Below, one piece after another: positions 33,369 to 42,099 of a stretch of DNA of 64,000 bases (positions are counted from its first letter, which is position 1; each line of letters opens with the position of its first letter). The position numbers and the translations under genes are program-made. The stretch covers positions 1 through 64,000 of the forward strand of contig NZ_JAKNCJ010000007.1 of the NCBI RefSeq assembly GCF_023509525.1, given 5' to 3'. A model generated the notes under the pieces. The model searched no databases and was not told the origin of the DNA. It worked only from the letters and a program-made list of their open reading frames with translations. The stretch is from Brachybacterium equifaecis (GTDB lineage: Bacteria; Actinomycetota; Actinomycetes; Actinomycetales; Dermabacteraceae).

Positions 33369-35984
33369 TCAGGGCGAGGTGGTCTGGGCAGGAGTCGGCT
33401 GCTCCGCCGGCTGTCCGGGGCTCTGCTGGCCGCCCGTGCTCGCCCCGCCCTCCGCAGGCGCCTGGGTCTCCGCCGGGGCCTGGGTCTCGGCCGGCGCGGG
33501 CTCCACCGGAGCCGGAGCCGGGGCGGGCTCAGCAGGTGCCTCGGTGGTGGCCGGAGGCGCCTGTGTGGTCGGCGCCTGCGTGGTCGGCGCCTGCGTGGTG
33601 GCGGGCGCGCGGGTGGTGCGCGAGGGGGCGCGCGTGGTGGCGCTGCTCCGCGTGCCGCTCTTCTGCTTGTCCAGACGCACGGCGGCGGGGAAGTCGATCT
33701 GCTCCTGGCCCTCGAGGGTCTGGGACATGATCTGGCCCCAGATGCGGGTGGGCCACTGGCCGCCCGTCATGTACGGCACGCCGCCGAAGGGCGTCAGGGG
33801 GTCCTCGCCGGTGCCGTCGGCCGTCGGCTGGAACATGCCCACCGCGGTCACGAGCTGCGGGGTGAAGCCCACGAACCACGCCGAGCGGAACTGCTCCGAG
33901 GTGCCGGTCTTGCCGGCGACCTCGCGGCCGTCCATGACGCGCACGAGGCTGCGGGCGGAGCCCTCGGTGGGCGGTCCCTGCAGCGCGACGGTCGCGTTGA
34001 TGGCGACCTTCTCGTCGAGCACCTGCTGCGCCGAGTCCTGGTGCTCGTACTCGACGGCGCCGTCGGGCGCGGTCATCGACTGCACGATGTAGGACTCGTG
34101 GTGGACGCCCTTCGCGGCGATCGTCGCGTAGACCTCGGCCATCTCCATGACGGTCGGGGACGCGCTGCCGAGCACGTTGTTCGCCATCGCATCCAGGCCC
34201 GGGGTGTTATCCGGGAGACCGAGCTTGATCGCGGTGTCGCGGGTCTTCTCCGGGCCCATCTCGATGTTGAGCTCGGCGTAGGCGGTGTTCACGGAGTCCG
34301 TGGTCGCCTCGGCGAGGGTGACGGTCCCGTAGGAGGTGTCGTTGAAGTTCTTGACCGTCCAGCCCTGGAACTGCTCGGGCGAGTCGCCGCCCCAGCGCGA
34401 GTTCAGGCCGTAGCCCTCCTCGAGGGCGCCGACGAGCGCGAAGGTCTTGAAGATCGAGCCGGCCTGCATGCGCGCTTCGACGGCGTCGTTGTAGCTCTGG
34501 GTGACGTAGTCGGGGCCGCCGTAGACGGCGCGGATCGCGCCGGTGGACGGGTCGATCGTCGCGGTGCCGATGCGGTTCGCCTCGGGGCGTCCCTCAGCGG
34601 CGAGGCCGTCGATGGTCTTCACGGTGATGTCCTGCGTGCGGGCATCGATCGTGGAGATGATCGTGAAGCCGCCGGTGTTGATCTCGTCCTCGGTGTAGCC
34701 CTGGGCGATCAGCTCCTTCTTCACCATCGTCATCAGGTAGCCGTTGGTGCCCTGGAGGAAGTTCTTCTGGGCGGCGGGGACGGTCTCGGGGAAGGCGAGG
34801 GCGTCGGCCTCGGCGGCGGTGAGCGCGCCGGTCTCATTGACCTCGCGGGTGATGACGCGGTCCCACTTCGCGGTCGCGGTCTCGGGGTCGACGGCGGGGT
34901 CGTAGGCCGACGGCGCCGGGATCACGGCGACCAGCAGCGCCGCCTCGGCCTCGGTGAGGTCCTTCGCGTCCTTGCCGAAGTAGGCCTGGGAGGCGGCCTG
35001 CACGCCGTACGCGCCGCGGCCGAAGTAGATGGTGTTCAGGTAGCGCGAGAGGATCTCGTCCTTCGACAGCTCCTGGTCGATCTTCAGCGCCATGATCATC
35101 TCGCGCACCTTGCCGACGTAGTCGGTGGTGGTGCCCGTGTAGTAGCGCTCGACGTACTGCTGGGTGATGGTGGAGCCGCCCTGGCGGGCGCCGCCGCGCA
35201 GGTTGTTCCACATGGCGCGGATGATGCCGCGCGGGGAGATGCCGCGGTTCTCGTAGAAGGTGGAGTCCTCGCTCGCGATGACCGCTTCCTTGACCGTCTC
35301 CGGGATCTCGTCGTTCGGGATGATCGTGCGGTTGACCTGGGAGAACTGGCCCATCTCGGTGGTGCCGTCGGCGAACATGACGCGGGAGGTCTGCGCGGTG
35401 GCGACCTGGTCGGCCTCGGGCACCGCGGTGCTCGCGTACAGCCAGGCGAAGCCGGCCATGCCGGCGAGGATCATCAGCGCGAAGGCGCCGGCGAGCATGC
35501 GCCACGAGGGCAGCCAGCGCCAGAACCCCTTCTTGCCGGCGCGCGGGTAGTTCAGCAGGCTCGCGGCGGCAGGGCGCTTCGCGGCGGCCGACGCTCCCGC
35601 GGCTCCGGCGGCGGCCGGCTTCGCAGCGCGCGTCGCCTTCCCGGCGCGCCCCTTCGGGGACGCGGAGGCGGCCGACGTCGCCGCGGCCGCCTTCTGGGCA
35701 CCGGCGCCCGAGGCAGCAGCGCCCGAGGCGAGAGGCTTCGCGCTGCGAGAGCGCGCGGCGCCCGAGGCGGCGGCGGGCTTCGCAGCGCCCGCACCTGCGC
35801 CTGCGGCACCGCCCGGGGCGGCGGGCGGGGTCGCGCCCGGCGTCTTCGGAGCCGGAGTGCGGCTGGTGCCCTTGGGCTCGGCGGCGCGCTTGCCGGTGCG
35901 GCGCGCGCCTGCTGCGCGGCGCGGGCCGGAGCCGCTGCCGCCTGCGCTGGACGATCGGCGGCCGGATCCTCGGGATTCGCTCAC
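33369..35984 (-). CDS. Class A penicillin-binding protein (glycosyltransferase/transpeptidase)
   Basis: An 871-aa bifunctional peptidoglycan synthase. About 160 Ala/Lys/Arg-rich cytoplasmic residues precede one membrane helix ('MLAGAFALMILAGMAGFAWL'). GT51 domain: 'VIASEDSTFYENRGISPRG', 'RQGGSTITQQYVERYY', 'KDEILSRYLNTIYFGRGAYG'. Transpeptidase: nucleophile 'SIFK', 'SVN' in 'TTDSVNTAYAEL', and 'KTGTSEQ'. A C-terminal Thr/Gln/Ala/Pro repeat tail (TTQAPTTQAP) follows and is extracellular. Monocistronic, opposite to cell-wall gene murJ downstream. Confidence 0.95.
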   Translation of the reverse strand: MSESRGSGRRSSSAGGSGSGPRRAAGARRTGKRAAEPKGTSRTPAPKTPGATPPAAPGGAAGAGAGAAKPAAASGAARSRSAKPLASGAAASGAGAQKAAAATSAASASPKGRAGKATRAAKPAAAGAAGASAAAKRPAAASLLNYPRAGKKGFWRWLPSWRMLAGAFALMILAGMAGFAWLYASTAVPEADQVATAQTSRVMFADGTTEMGQFSQVNRTIIPNDEIPETVKEAVIASEDSTFYENRGISPRGIIRAMWNNLRGGARQGGSTITQQYVERYYTGTTTDYVGKVREMIMALKIDQELSKDEILSRYLNTIYFGRGAYGVQAASQAYFGKDAKDLTEAEAALLVAVIPAPSAYDPAVDPETATAKWDRVITREVNETGALTAAEADALAFPETVPAAQKNFLQGTNGYLMTMVKKELIAQGYTEDEINTGGFTIISTIDARTQDITVKTIDGLAAEGRPEANRIGTATIDPSTGAIRAVYGGPDYVTQSYNDAVEARMQAGSIFKTFALVGALEEGYGLNSRWGGDSPEQFQGWTVKNFNDTSYGTVTLAEATTDSVNTAYAELNIEMGPEKTRDTAIKLGLPDNTPGLDAMANNVLGSASPTVMEMAEVYATIAAKGVHHESYIVQSMTAPDGAVEYEHQDSAQQVLDEKVAINATVALQGPPTEGSARSLVRVMDGREVAGKTGTSEQFRSAWFVGFTPQLVTAVGMFQPTADGTGEDPLTPFGGVPYMTGGQWPTRIWGQIMSQTLEGQEQIDFPAAVRLDKQKSGTRSSATTRAPSRTTRAPATTQAPTTQAPTTQAPPATTEAPAEPAPAPAPVEPAPAETQAPAETQAPAEGGASTGGQQSPGQPAEQPTPAQTTSP

Positions 35985-36178
35985 TGGTGCTCCTGGTGGG
36001 GTGAGAAGTCCGCACCGCGGCGCGCTCGAGGGCGCCGACGGGCGGCGCGGGGCGTGGGGCGCACGCTCCGCAGTCCCCCAGTATCGGCATCGATCCTGTG
36101 CAGGGGAACGCTTCGGCGGCGTCCATCACACGCGCCGCCGCTCGCTCACGGGTCACGCTCGGGCCGCTCCCGGCGCGC

Positions 36179-37681
36179 TCACTCCTCGGAGCGGTCCGCC
36201 CACCACTGCCGCAGGCGGCGCTCCGCCTCCTCCTCGCCGAGGGGGCCGTGCTCCATGCGCTCCTCGAGGAGGAAGGCGTAGGCCTCGCCCACGGCGCGGC
36301 CGGGCGGCAGGTCGAGCAGCGCCATGATCCGGTTGCCGTCGAGGTCGGGCCGGATGCGGCCGATCTCCTCCTTCGCGGCGAGCTCGTCGATCCGCGCCTC
36401 GAGCTCGTCGTAGGCGCGGGCGAGGCCCGAGGCCTTGCGCCGGTTGCGCGTGGTGACGTCGGCCCGGGTGAGGCGATGGAGCTGCTGCAGGAGAGGGCCG
36501 GCGTCGGTGACGTAGCGCCGCACGGCCGAGTCGGTCCACTCGGCGTCGGCGTAGCCGTGGAAGCGCAGGTGCAGCTCCACGAGCCGCGAGACCGCCTTGA
36601 TCGTCTCCTTGTCGAACGCGAGCGCCTTCAGGCGCTTCGCGGCCATGCGCGCGCCCACGGTCTCGTGGAACCGGAAGGTGACGACCCCGCCGTCCTCGAA
36701 GCGGCGAGTGGCGGGCTTCCCGATGTCATGGAGGAGGGCGGCCAGGCGCAGCACGAGGTCGGGCGCCTCGCAGGGGCCGCCCGATCCGGCGGGGCTCTCG
36801 AGGTCGATCGCCTGGTCGAGCACGGTGAGGGAGTGCTGGTAGACGTCCTTGTGGCGGTGATGCTCGTCGAGCTCGAGCTGGAGGGCAGGCAGCTCCGGCA
36901 GCACCTGGGCGGCGAGCCCCAGGTCCACCATCAGCTCGAGCGCGCGCCGAGGATGGGCGCCGACCATGAGCTTGACGAGCTCGTCGTGCACCCGCTCCGC
37001 GGAGACGATCGCGATGCGGTCGGCGAGCGCAGCGATCGCCGCGGCGGTCGCGGGCTCGATCGAGAAGCCGAGCTGGGAGACGAAGCGCACCGCCCGCATC
37101 ATGCGCAGCGGGTCGTCGTCGAAGGACTGCGCGGGCGCGACGGGGGTGCGCAGCAGCGCGCCGGCGAGATCGGCGAGGCCGTCGAAGGGGTCGACGAGCT
37201 CGAGGGAGGGCAGCCGCACCGCCATCGCGTTGACGGTGAAGTCCCGGCGCGAGAGATCGCCCTCGAGGGTGTCGCCGAACGCCACCTGGGGCTTGCGGCT
37301 CGCGGGATCGTAGGACTCCGTGCGGTAGGTCGTGATTTCGACCTTCAGCCCGTCGCGCGAGCCGCCGAGGGTGCCGAACTCGCGCCCCATGTCCCAGATC
37401 GCGCCGCCGCCGGTCCACCGGCGCAGGATCGCCTCGGTGGCGTCGGGGCGCGCGGAGGTCGTGAAGTCGAGGTCGGCGCTGGAGCGGCCGAGCACCGCAT
37501 CGCGCACCGGCCCGCCGACGAGCGCCAGCTCCTGGCCCGCCTCCTCGAACAGCCGACCGAGCTCGTGGATCGGCTCCGGCAGCGCCCGGAACATCGAGGT
37601 GGCGCGGGTGCGGGCCGTTTCGAGGCGCGCGGCTGCGGCCGCGCCGTCGTGCGGCGGCTGTGCGGTAGATGCGTCGGTCAC
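36179..37681 (-). CDS. CCA tRNA nucleotidyltransferase (poly A polymerase family)
   Basis: A 500-aa class II nucleotidyltransferase with HD domain. Head: 'LALVGGPVRDAVLGRSSADL' and the metal 'DLDFTTSA'. 'RRDFTVNAMAV' and 'DDPLRMMRAVRFVSQLGFSI' bind nucleotide. HD domain: 'LAALLHDIGKPATRRF'. Actinobacterial members are CCA-adding or PcnA-type. Start: GTG 37681 after AGGACCCAC, because a TACCGT -10-like site (37716-37721) lies between it and the upstream ATG (37732). That ATG would also leave only 11 bp to the divergent gene. Confidence 0.9.
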   Translation of the reverse strand: MTDASTAQPPHDGAAAAARLETARTRATSMFRALPEPIHELGRLFEEAGQELALVGGPVRDAVLGRSSADLDFTTSARPDATEAILRRWTGGGAIWDMGREFGTLGGSRDGLKVEITTYRTESYDPASRKPQVAFGDTLEGDLSRRDFTVNAMAVRLPSLELVDPFDGLADLAGALLRTPVAPAQSFDDDPLRMMRAVRFVSQLGFSIEPATAAAIAALADRIAIVSAERVHDELVKLMVGAHPRRALELMVDLGLAAQVLPELPALQLELDEHHRHKDVYQHSLTVLDQAIDLESPAGSGGPCEAPDLVLRLAALLHDIGKPATRRFEDGGVVTFRFHETVGARMAAKRLKALAFDKETIKAVSRLVELHLRFHGYADAEWTDSAVRRYVTDAGPLLQQLHRLTRADVTTRNRRKASGLARAYDELEARIDELAAKEEIGRIRPDLDGNRIMALLDLPPGRAVGEAYAFLLEERMEHGPLGEEEAERRLRQWWADRSEE

Positions 37682-37731
37682 GTGGGTCCTGTCGCTCGGG
37701 TGCCTGCGAGGCTCTACGGTAGCCGGGCGCA

Positions 37732-37737
37732 TACAGT
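37732..37737 (+). promoter_or_regulatory. Candidate -10 (TACAGT) of the DUF6049 gene
   Basis: TACAGT ends 6 nt before the ATG at 37744, fitting a leaderless transcript of the DUF6049-murJ operon. Confidence 0.45.
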
Positions 37738-37743
37738 GTCATC

Positions 37744-40176
37744 ATGCTCGCCCTCCTCGCGCCCGCGCGCGCCGCCGCGGGCCCCGCTGCGCACGCTCCG
37801 GGGCGGGGGCGGCTCCTGGTCCTGCCGATCCTTCTGCTCGCGGCGCTGCTGCTCGGTCTGCCGCTGCCTGCCGTGGCGAGCCCGTCGGCCCTCGCGCCCG
37901 CGGCGCCGTCGGCCCCCGCCGCGCCCGCTGCTCCTGCTGGGCCTCTGGCTCCCGCGGCCCCGCCGGAGGTGAACGGCGTGAGCCTGGACCTCCTGGACGC
38001 GGGCGCCGTCGCCCTCACCCCGGGCTCTGCGCTCACGCTCGTGGTGCGGCTGACGAACGCGGGCGACGCCCCCATGACCGATCCGCGGATCGAGCTGCGC
38101 GCGCGCACCGACCGCGTCACCGATCGCGGCGCCCTGGCGAGCTGGTCCGCGGCCACCGCACCCGATGAGCGGGGGGAGCCCGCAGCGGTCGCGACCGCGG
38201 GCGGGACCCTCGCGCCGGGGGCGTCCGTGACCCTCACCGTCTCCGCGACGCCCGAGCAGCTCGGCTTCCCCGCGGTCGACTACCTGTGGGGCGTGCGGCG
38301 CATCTCCGTGACCGCGGCGGAGGGCACCGCGCCGCTGGCCTCTCTGCGCACGTTCACGGTGTGGCGGCCCGACGGGTCCGACGGCGTCGACTCGCTCGTG
38401 CGCACCTCCGTGCTCCTGCCGGTCGCGGCGGCCGACCCCGGCTCCGTGGTCGCGGATCCCGAGGCGTTCGCCGACTCGGAGGCCCACGGGCGCCTCGCCG
38501 CGCTGCGGGTGCTCTCCGAGCGGCCCGACGTCGACTGGCTGCTGGACCCGGCCCTGCTGGACCCGCCGAGCCTCGCCGTGGACGCCGCGGCGCAGGCGCC
38601 GGGCGCCGCGCCCGCCGATCCGGCCGATCCCGCCGCCGGGGCAGCGAGCGACGGCGGCGGCGCGCCGTCCCCGTCGGCCGACGCCGGCCTCGGGGTCGCC
38701 CCGGAGTACGCGGAGCCCCCGGCCGCCGCGGAGCTCGCGGCGCAGCTCGCGCTCTCCGGCCAGGGCCGCACCGTGCTCGGCATGCCCTTCGCCCGGGCCG
38801 ACGTCACCGCGATGCGCGCCGCCGGCACCACGACCCTGATGACGGCCCTCCAGGAGCGCGCCGACCGGGCGTGGGCGCGCTCGGGGATCACCCCCGCCGG
38901 GACGGCCGTCGTGGTGCCGTCGACCCAGGCCTCGACGACCGCGCTCGCGGAGGGCGCGGATTCGGGGGCCGACGTCCTCGTGCTGCCGTCGGCGAGCCTG
39001 GGGGACGAGGAGGCGGGCACGGTGACGCCCTCGGCGATCGCGACGACGGGGCGCGAGACCCCCGTGCCGGTCCTCGTGCCGGACTCCCAGCTCTCCACGC
39101 GCGCCTCCGCGCTGCGCTCCGGGGAGGACGTCGAGAAGATCCGCCAGGAGATCCTCGCCGAGACGGCCGTCATCTCCTCGCAGCAGGTCACGGCCTCGCG
39201 CCAGGTGCTGCTGATGCCGGAGATCGTGCCGGACTCCGACTCCGCGGCGATCGGGGCGCTGCTGGACTCCTTCGGCCAGGCGCCGTGGCTGCAGCCCGCG
39301 CCCGTGGCGGATCTGCTCGATGCCGCAGGCACCGAGCGCCTCACCACCGACACCGAGGCGGATCCGTCCCTGCTCTACGGGCGGGGCCGCATCGACGCCG
39401 GAGCCGTGCGCCCCGTGGCCGTGCAGAGCGACGGCTCGGTCGTCCCCCTCGCCCAGCCGGATCTCGACGCGCACGCGAGCCCGGAGCTGCTGCGCCGCCT
39501 GCAGGGCTCGCTCGGGGAGCTCGACACCCTCGGCTCCGTCATGGACGACCCCCAGCAGCTCGACGGTCCGCACGACCTGCTGCTGACCACCTCTTCCATC
39601 GCCCTCGCGACCGACACCGCGACGGCGCAGTCACGGGCCGACGCCGCCGCCGCGCAGTTCGAGGCGATGCGCGGGGCGATCACGGTCGTTCCCGCCTCCG
39701 GCTACAACCTGGTCTCGGACTCGGCGGGCGTCCCCATCACCGTCTCCAATCAGCTCGACACCGCCATCACCGTGCAGGTGCGGGTGAAGGCCGACCGGCC
39801 GATCGTCGACATCGGGGAGCCGCCGCTCGTGCAGGTCCCGGCGCGGGGGCAGAGCGAGATCGTGGTGCCGATCAGCGCGCTCGCGAACGGCACCGTCACC
39901 CTCACCACGGTGCTGCAGTCCTCGAGCGGGGAGCAGATCACCGCTCCCGTCGAGGTGCCGCTCAGCGTCAACCCGGCCTGGGAGAACTGGGCGACGATGG
40001 CGCTCGTGCTCGCCATGGCCGCCCTCATGGGCATCGGGGTGGTGCGGGCGCGCCGGAACGGCTCCGCCAAGCGCGCCCCTGCCGAGCGCGGCCCCGAGCC
40101 CCCTCCCGAGGAGCTCGAGCTCCTCGGCTCCCCGCAGCACTCCGACCCGCGAACTCCCGAGGATCCCACCCGATGA
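37744..40176 (+). CDS. DUF6049 family membrane-anchored extracellular protein
   Basis: An 810-aa protein with a signal/anchor ('LLVLPILLLAALLLGLPLPA'), an Ala/Pro linker, Ig-like beta domains ('LTLVVRLTNAGDAPMTDPRI'), a large extracellular region, and a C-terminal membrane helix ('TMALVLAMAALMGIGVVRAR') with a short cytoplasmic tail. This family is conserved next to murJ in actinobacteria, so a role in cell envelope assembly is inferred. Its stop overlaps murJ (ATGA). Unusually Ala-rich. Confidence 0.82.
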   Translation: MLALLAPARAAAGPAAHAPGRGRLLVLPILLLAALLLGLPLPAVASPSALAPAAPSAPAAPAAPAGPLAPAAPPEVNGVSLDLLDAGAVALTPGSALTLVVRLTNAGDAPMTDPRIELRARTDRVTDRGALASWSAATAPDERGEPAAVATAGGTLAPGASVTLTVSATPEQLGFPAVDYLWGVRRISVTAAEGTAPLASLRTFTVWRPDGSDGVDSLVRTSVLLPVAAADPGSVVADPEAFADSEAHGRLAALRVLSERPDVDWLLDPALLDPPSLAVDAAAQAPGAAPADPADPAAGAASDGGGAPSPSADAGLGVAPEYAEPPAAAELAAQLALSGQGRTVLGMPFARADVTAMRAAGTTTLMTALQERADRAWARSGITPAGTAVVVPSTQASTTALAEGADSGADVLVLPSASLGDEEAGTVTPSAIATTGRETPVPVLVPDSQLSTRASALRSGEDVEKIRQEILAETAVISSQQVTASRQVLLMPEIVPDSDSAAIGALLDSFGQAPWLQPAPVADLLDAAGTERLTTDTEADPSLLYGRGRIDAGAVRPVAVQSDGSVVPLAQPDLDAHASPELLRRLQGSLGELDTLGSVMDDPQQLDGPHDLLLTTSSIALATDTATAQSRADAAAAQFEAMRGAITVVPASGYNLVSDSAGVPITVSNQLDTAITVQVRVKADRPIVDIGEPPLVQVPARGQSEIVVPISALANGTVTLTTVLQSSSGEQITAPVEVPLSVNPAWENWATMALVLAMAALMGIGVVRARRNGSAKRAPAERGPEPPPEELELLGSPQHSDPRTPEDPTR

Positions 40177-42068
40177 CCCGTCCCCTCCGCGCCCAGCACA
40201 CCCCCCGGCACCGTCGGGAGGGCGCTGCCCCGCGGCCGACGGCGGCAGCGGCGGCGCAGGCAGCGGTGCCAGCAGCCGCGGCGCCCGCAGGTGCGCAGCC
40301 GGAGGCGAGCGCTCCGGCTGCAGCGGTGGTTCCCGCCTCCGCTGCGGGACCGGCAGCCGCGCCGGAGGCCGGTGCCCCTGCGGCGGCCGCGCCCCGGTCG
40401 AGCGGGCGCGGCCGCCTGCTCCGGGCGAGCGCGCTGATGGCCTCGGGCTCGCTGGTCTCGCGCCTGCTCGGCTTCGCGCGCAACTACCTGTTCGGCATGA
40501 TCTTCGTCGGCCTCACGTCGGCTGTCGCGAACACCTTCTCCGCCGCGAACGTCCTGCCCAACACGATCTGGATCCTCGTGGGCGGCGGCACGCTGAACGC
40601 GATCCTCGTGCCGGCGATCGTGCGCGCCGCCAAGCAGCCCGATCGCGGCAGCGACTTCACCTCCCGCCTGCTGACGCTCTTGGTGGTCGCCTCCGCGGGG
40701 CTCACCGCGGTGAGCATGCTGGCCGTGCCGCTGCTGCTGCTCATCACCAACGGCGCGCTCCCGCCCCAGACGGCTGCGCTCGCCACCCAGTTCGGGTTCT
40801 GGCTGATGCCGCAGATCATGTTCATGGCGCTGTACGCGATGCTCGGCCAGCTCCTGAACGCGCACGACTCCTTCGGCCCGTACCAGTGGGCCCCCGCGCT
40901 CAACAACCTGGTCGGCATCATCGGCGCCGTCGTCTTCCTGCTGATCTGGGGCCCTCTCGGGGAGATGAGCGCCTGGACCATGGGGCCCGTCCTCGCGCTC
41001 GCGGGGATCTGCGTGGGCGGCGCGATGGTGCAGTCCCTGTTCCTGGGGTTCTTCGTGCGCAAGCTGGGGCTGCGGCTCCGCTTCGCCTGGGGATTCCGCG
41101 GCCTGGGCCTCGGCCGACTGGGGAAGATCGGCCTGTGGACCCTCGCCATGCTCGCGATCGCCCAGGTGGGTATGTGGGCGGGCCGCTGGGCCGTCGGCGG
41201 CGCGGTCCAGGAGGCCGAGCGCCTGCACGACCAGCCGCAGCTCGCGGCCCAGTTCCCCGGGCTGCTCTCGCTCGACTGGACCTACCTCGTCTTCATGATC
41301 CCGCAGGGGATCATCGGCGTGGCCCTGGTGACCGCCGCCTTCCCGAGCCTCTCCCGCAGCGCGCACGAGGGCGACCACACGGCCGTGATGGCGCGCTACG
41401 CGGAGACGGACCGGGTGCTCGCCGTGCCGATGATGCTGGCCACCGCGGTCATCATCGTCCTCGCCGGGCCCGTGATGTGGGTGGTCAGCGGCGGAGTGAG
41501 CCCCCTGGGCGCGCGCGCCAACGGCTGGGTGCTGATCGGCTACATGCTGGGCCTGGTGCCGTTCGCCGCGAACTACCTCACCAAGCGCGCGTTCTACGCC
41601 TACGAGGATGCGCGCGCCCCGTTCCTCATGCAGCTGCCGACCTCGGCCGTGCCGCTGCTCGCGATGCTGCCGATCCTCGCCTTCGTGGACCCGCACTGGG
41701 CGGCGGCATGCGTCGCGCTCGCGTCCTCTCTGGGCAGCGTGCTCGGCTGGCTCTTCGGCCAGCACCTGCTGCGCCGCCGCGCGGCGCGGCTCGGCGCGCA
41801 GATGCCCTCCCGCCTCGAGGCTGCGGGAGTGCTCGCCCGACTGGCGATCGCCGCCATCGGCGCGATCCTGGTGGGCGCGGTCGCCGTGCACCTGATGGGC
41901 GAGGCGATGTGGATCCACCGGGTCCTGACCGTCGTGCTCGGCGGGATCGTCGGCGTGCTGATGACCGCCGTGTTCGCGGGCATCGCGTGGGCGCTGCGAG
42001 TGCAGGAGCTGCGGGAGCTCGCCTCCCGCCTCGCCCGGCGACGCGGCGCGAGCGCCCCCGTACGATGA
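40173..42068 (+). CDS. murJ: MurJ lipid II flippase
   Basis: A 631-aa MOP-family transporter with about 14 membrane helices, flipping lipid II outward for peptidoglycan synthesis. 'SGSLVSRLLGFARNYLFGMI' with the essential Arg pair, 'AANVLPNTIWILVGGGTLNA' and 'FVIPQG'-like 'VFMIPQGIIGVALVTAAFPS' are typical. The first about 75 residues are Ala/Pro-rich and disordered. It lacks the C-terminal pseudokinase seen in mycobacterial MviN; that part may be the next gene. Overlaps DUF6049 by 4 nt. Confidence 0.95.
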   Translation: MTRPLRAQHTPRHRREGAAPRPTAAAAAQAAVPAAAAPAGAQPEASAPAAAVVPASAAGPAAAPEAGAPAAAAPRSSGRGRLLRASALMASGSLVSRLLGFARNYLFGMIFVGLTSAVANTFSAANVLPNTIWILVGGGTLNAILVPAIVRAAKQPDRGSDFTSRLLTLLVVASAGLTAVSMLAVPLLLLITNGALPPQTAALATQFGFWLMPQIMFMALYAMLGQLLNAHDSFGPYQWAPALNNLVGIIGAVVFLLIWGPLGEMSAWTMGPVLALAGICVGGAMVQSLFLGFFVRKLGLRLRFAWGFRGLGLGRLGKIGLWTLAMLAIAQVGMWAGRWAVGGAVQEAERLHDQPQLAAQFPGLLSLDWTYLVFMIPQGIIGVALVTAAFPSLSRSAHEGDHTAVMARYAETDRVLAVPMMLATAVIIVLAGPVMWVVSGGVSPLGARANGWVLIGYMLGLVPFAANYLTKRAFYAYEDARAPFLMQLPTSAVPLLAMLPILAFVDPHWAAACVALASSLGSVLGWLFGQHLLRRRAARLGAQMPSRLEAAGVLARLAIAAIGAILVGAVAVHLMGEAMWIHRVLTVVLGGIVGVLMTAVFAGIAWALRVQELRELASRLARRRGASAPVR

Positions 42069-42099
42069 GACCGGCGGGACCCCAGCGGAAGGACATGAC

